Shown here: positions 63,229 to 64,000 of the stretch, piece after piece | Position numbering within the stretch: position 1 is the stretch's first letter | How the letters are laid out: every line of letters begins with the position of its first letter | DNA from: Sphingomonas sp. CCH10-B3 | GTDB taxonomy: Bacteria; Pseudomonadota; Alphaproteobacteria; Sphingomonadales; Sphingomonadaceae | Direction of reading: 5' to 3' | DNA: 64,000 bases | NCBI RefSeq assembly: GCF_001556185.1 | Contig: NZ_LSIJ01000083.1 | Location: forward strand, 1-64,000 | Notes under the pieces: model-generated | Told to the model about the DNA's origin: nothing | Databases searched by the model: none | The model's input: only the letters and a program-made list of their open reading frames with translations | Translations under genes and position numbers: made by a program

Positions 63229-64000
63229 TGAACCGAACGACCGGGAGGACGGTCGTATTCACCTCGCCTTCGACCGGGATTTTCTGACGATTCCCGTTGC
63301 GGCGATCGTTCCGCTCAAGGCGTTGCCGGATGGCGCCCGGGCGAGCCGGTCCTATTCGCAGGTGCTCAGTTCGATCAAGGCGATCGGCCTGATCGAAGCG
63401 CCCGTCGTAATGGCGGACGCAAAGAACGCCGGAACCTGGTTCCTTCTGGACGGCCATCTGCGGCTGGAGGCACTGAAAGAACTCGGCATCGCCGAGGTCG
63501 AATGCCTGCTGGCCGCTGACGACGACACCTATACCTATAACAAGCGCGTCAACCGCATCCCCCCGATCCAGGAGCATCGGATGATCGCGCGCGCGATGGA
63601 TCGGGGCGTTTCATCCGCCGACATCGCCGCCGCCCTGAACCTTCAGGTTGAGTCCGTGCTGCGGCGTTTCCGGCTTCTGGAGGGGATCAGCCCGGAGGCC
63701 GCAGAGATGCTGAAGGACACGCCTTGCTCGATGAAGGTGTTCGACATTCTGCGTCAAATGACGGCCGTCAGGCAGATTGAAGCCGCTGATCTGATGATCG
63801 GTCAGAACAATTTCACGGTCATGTTTGCCCGCGCTCTGCGCGCAGCCACCTCCGAGAACCAGCTCGCTGCGACAAAGAAGGGCAAGGGCGCCGGGAAGCC
63901 GACGCCTTCGGGTCAACAGATTGCCCGTATGGAGCGCGAGCTGGCGACGCTTCAAACTCAGGTGAAATCGGTCGAGGAAACCTACGGTATCGACAACCTG
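63221..64000 (+). CDS. RepB/ParB-like protein, partial at window end (trio gene 3)
   Basis: The frame is open from the ATG at 63221 to the last base, 260 residues so far. It has a ParB-like domain with FLTIPVAAIVPLKALPDG, a variant box LLDGHLRLEALKELG (Gly-His in place of the usual Gly-Glu), an HTH (SADIAAALNLQVESVLRRFRLL), and a C-terminal region like the RepB plasmid-partition family (CSMKVFDILRQM). It overlaps the previous gene by 8 bases. The stop lies outside the window. Confidence 0.78.
   Translation, partial: MADEPNDREDGRIHLAFDRDFLTIPVAAIVPLKALPDGARASRSYSQVLSSIKAIGLIEAPVVMADAKNAGTWFLLDGHLRLEALKELGIAEVECLLAADDDTYTYNKRVNRIPPIQEHRMIARAMDRGVSSADIAAALNLQVESVLRRFRLLEGISPEAAEMLKDTPCSMKVFDILRQMTAVRQIEAADLMIGQNNFTVMFARALRAATSENQLAATKKGKGAGKPTPSGQQIARMERELATLQTQVKSVEETYGIDNL

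Larger units (their letters stand above)
57940..64000. mobile_element. Left part of a genomic island integrated at the 3' end of guaA (runs off window)
   Basis: A P4-type tyrosine integrase lies just downstream of guaA, which is an established insertion site for islands. The genes that follow (AlpA-like regulator, HTH protein, serine recombinase, two ParB-like proteins) are all typical of islands or plasmids. The far border is not in the window, so the size and the duplicated core cannot be confirmed. Confidence 0.75.

Overview
The window reads as a chromosomal segment of a GC-rich alphaproteobacterium, most likely a sphingomonad (Sphingomonas or a close relative). This rests on the ribosomal operon order (secY-adk-rpsM), the style of the proteins, and short inverted repeats of a type I associate with sphingomonads. 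The genus is inference. About 55 kb of host chromosome lies between the ends of two different integrated mobile elements, and both elements run off the window.

Left end (1-3239): the terminal part of an element with lower GC than its surroundings. It holds the 3' part of a VirD4/TraG-type coupling protein, two small unknown genes, and a large serine recombinase whose reading frame runs straight into a tRNA-Arg(CCG) gene at the border.

Housekeeping region (3239-25480): dapB-nth-unknown operon; DUF1294 protein; sirtuin / thiolase-like / CaiB-type CoA transferase operon; TauD-like dioxygenase; M13 metallopeptidase; acetyl-CoA synthetase; an SDR; free-Met-sulfoxide reductase; RcnB-like protein; M28 peptidase; universal stress protein; the pdhC-(small membrane protein)-(thioesterase)-lpdA cluster of the pyruvate dehydrogenase complex; an amidohydrolase; a bactofilin; and a GT-C glycosyltransferase. 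A one-polypeptide MmeI-like restriction-modification enzyme (25817-28744) follows. Its target-recognition part has clearly lower GC than its two ends.

Ribosomal superoperon (28791-51689): rpsL-rpsG-fusA, then an OmpA-like gene and a lipoprotein gene, tuf, the S10 genes (rpsJ, a structured leader, rplC-D-W-B, rpsS, rplV, rpsC, rplP, rpmC, rpsQ), the spc genes (rplN-X-E, rpsN, rpsH, rplF, rplR, rpsE, rpmD, rplO, secY), adk, two extra genes, and the alpha genes (rpsM, rpsK, rpoA, rplQ). Hairpins sit at several joints (after tuf, between rpsJ and rplC, rpmD/rplO, rpsM/rpsK, rpoA/rplQ, after rplQ) and probably tune expression within the cluster.

Downstream (51710-57987): a secreted prolyl oligopeptidase, an ABC-2 type exporter pair, and guaA. 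Right end (57988-64000): a second element inserted at the 3' end of guaA. It has a P4-type tyrosine integrase preceded by a set of repeated nonamers, an AlpA-like regulator, an HTH protein, and a tightly packed trio: an unusual serine recombinase, a ParB-like protein and a RepB/ParB-like protein, the last running off the window. This trio is the best candidate here for an undescribed system.
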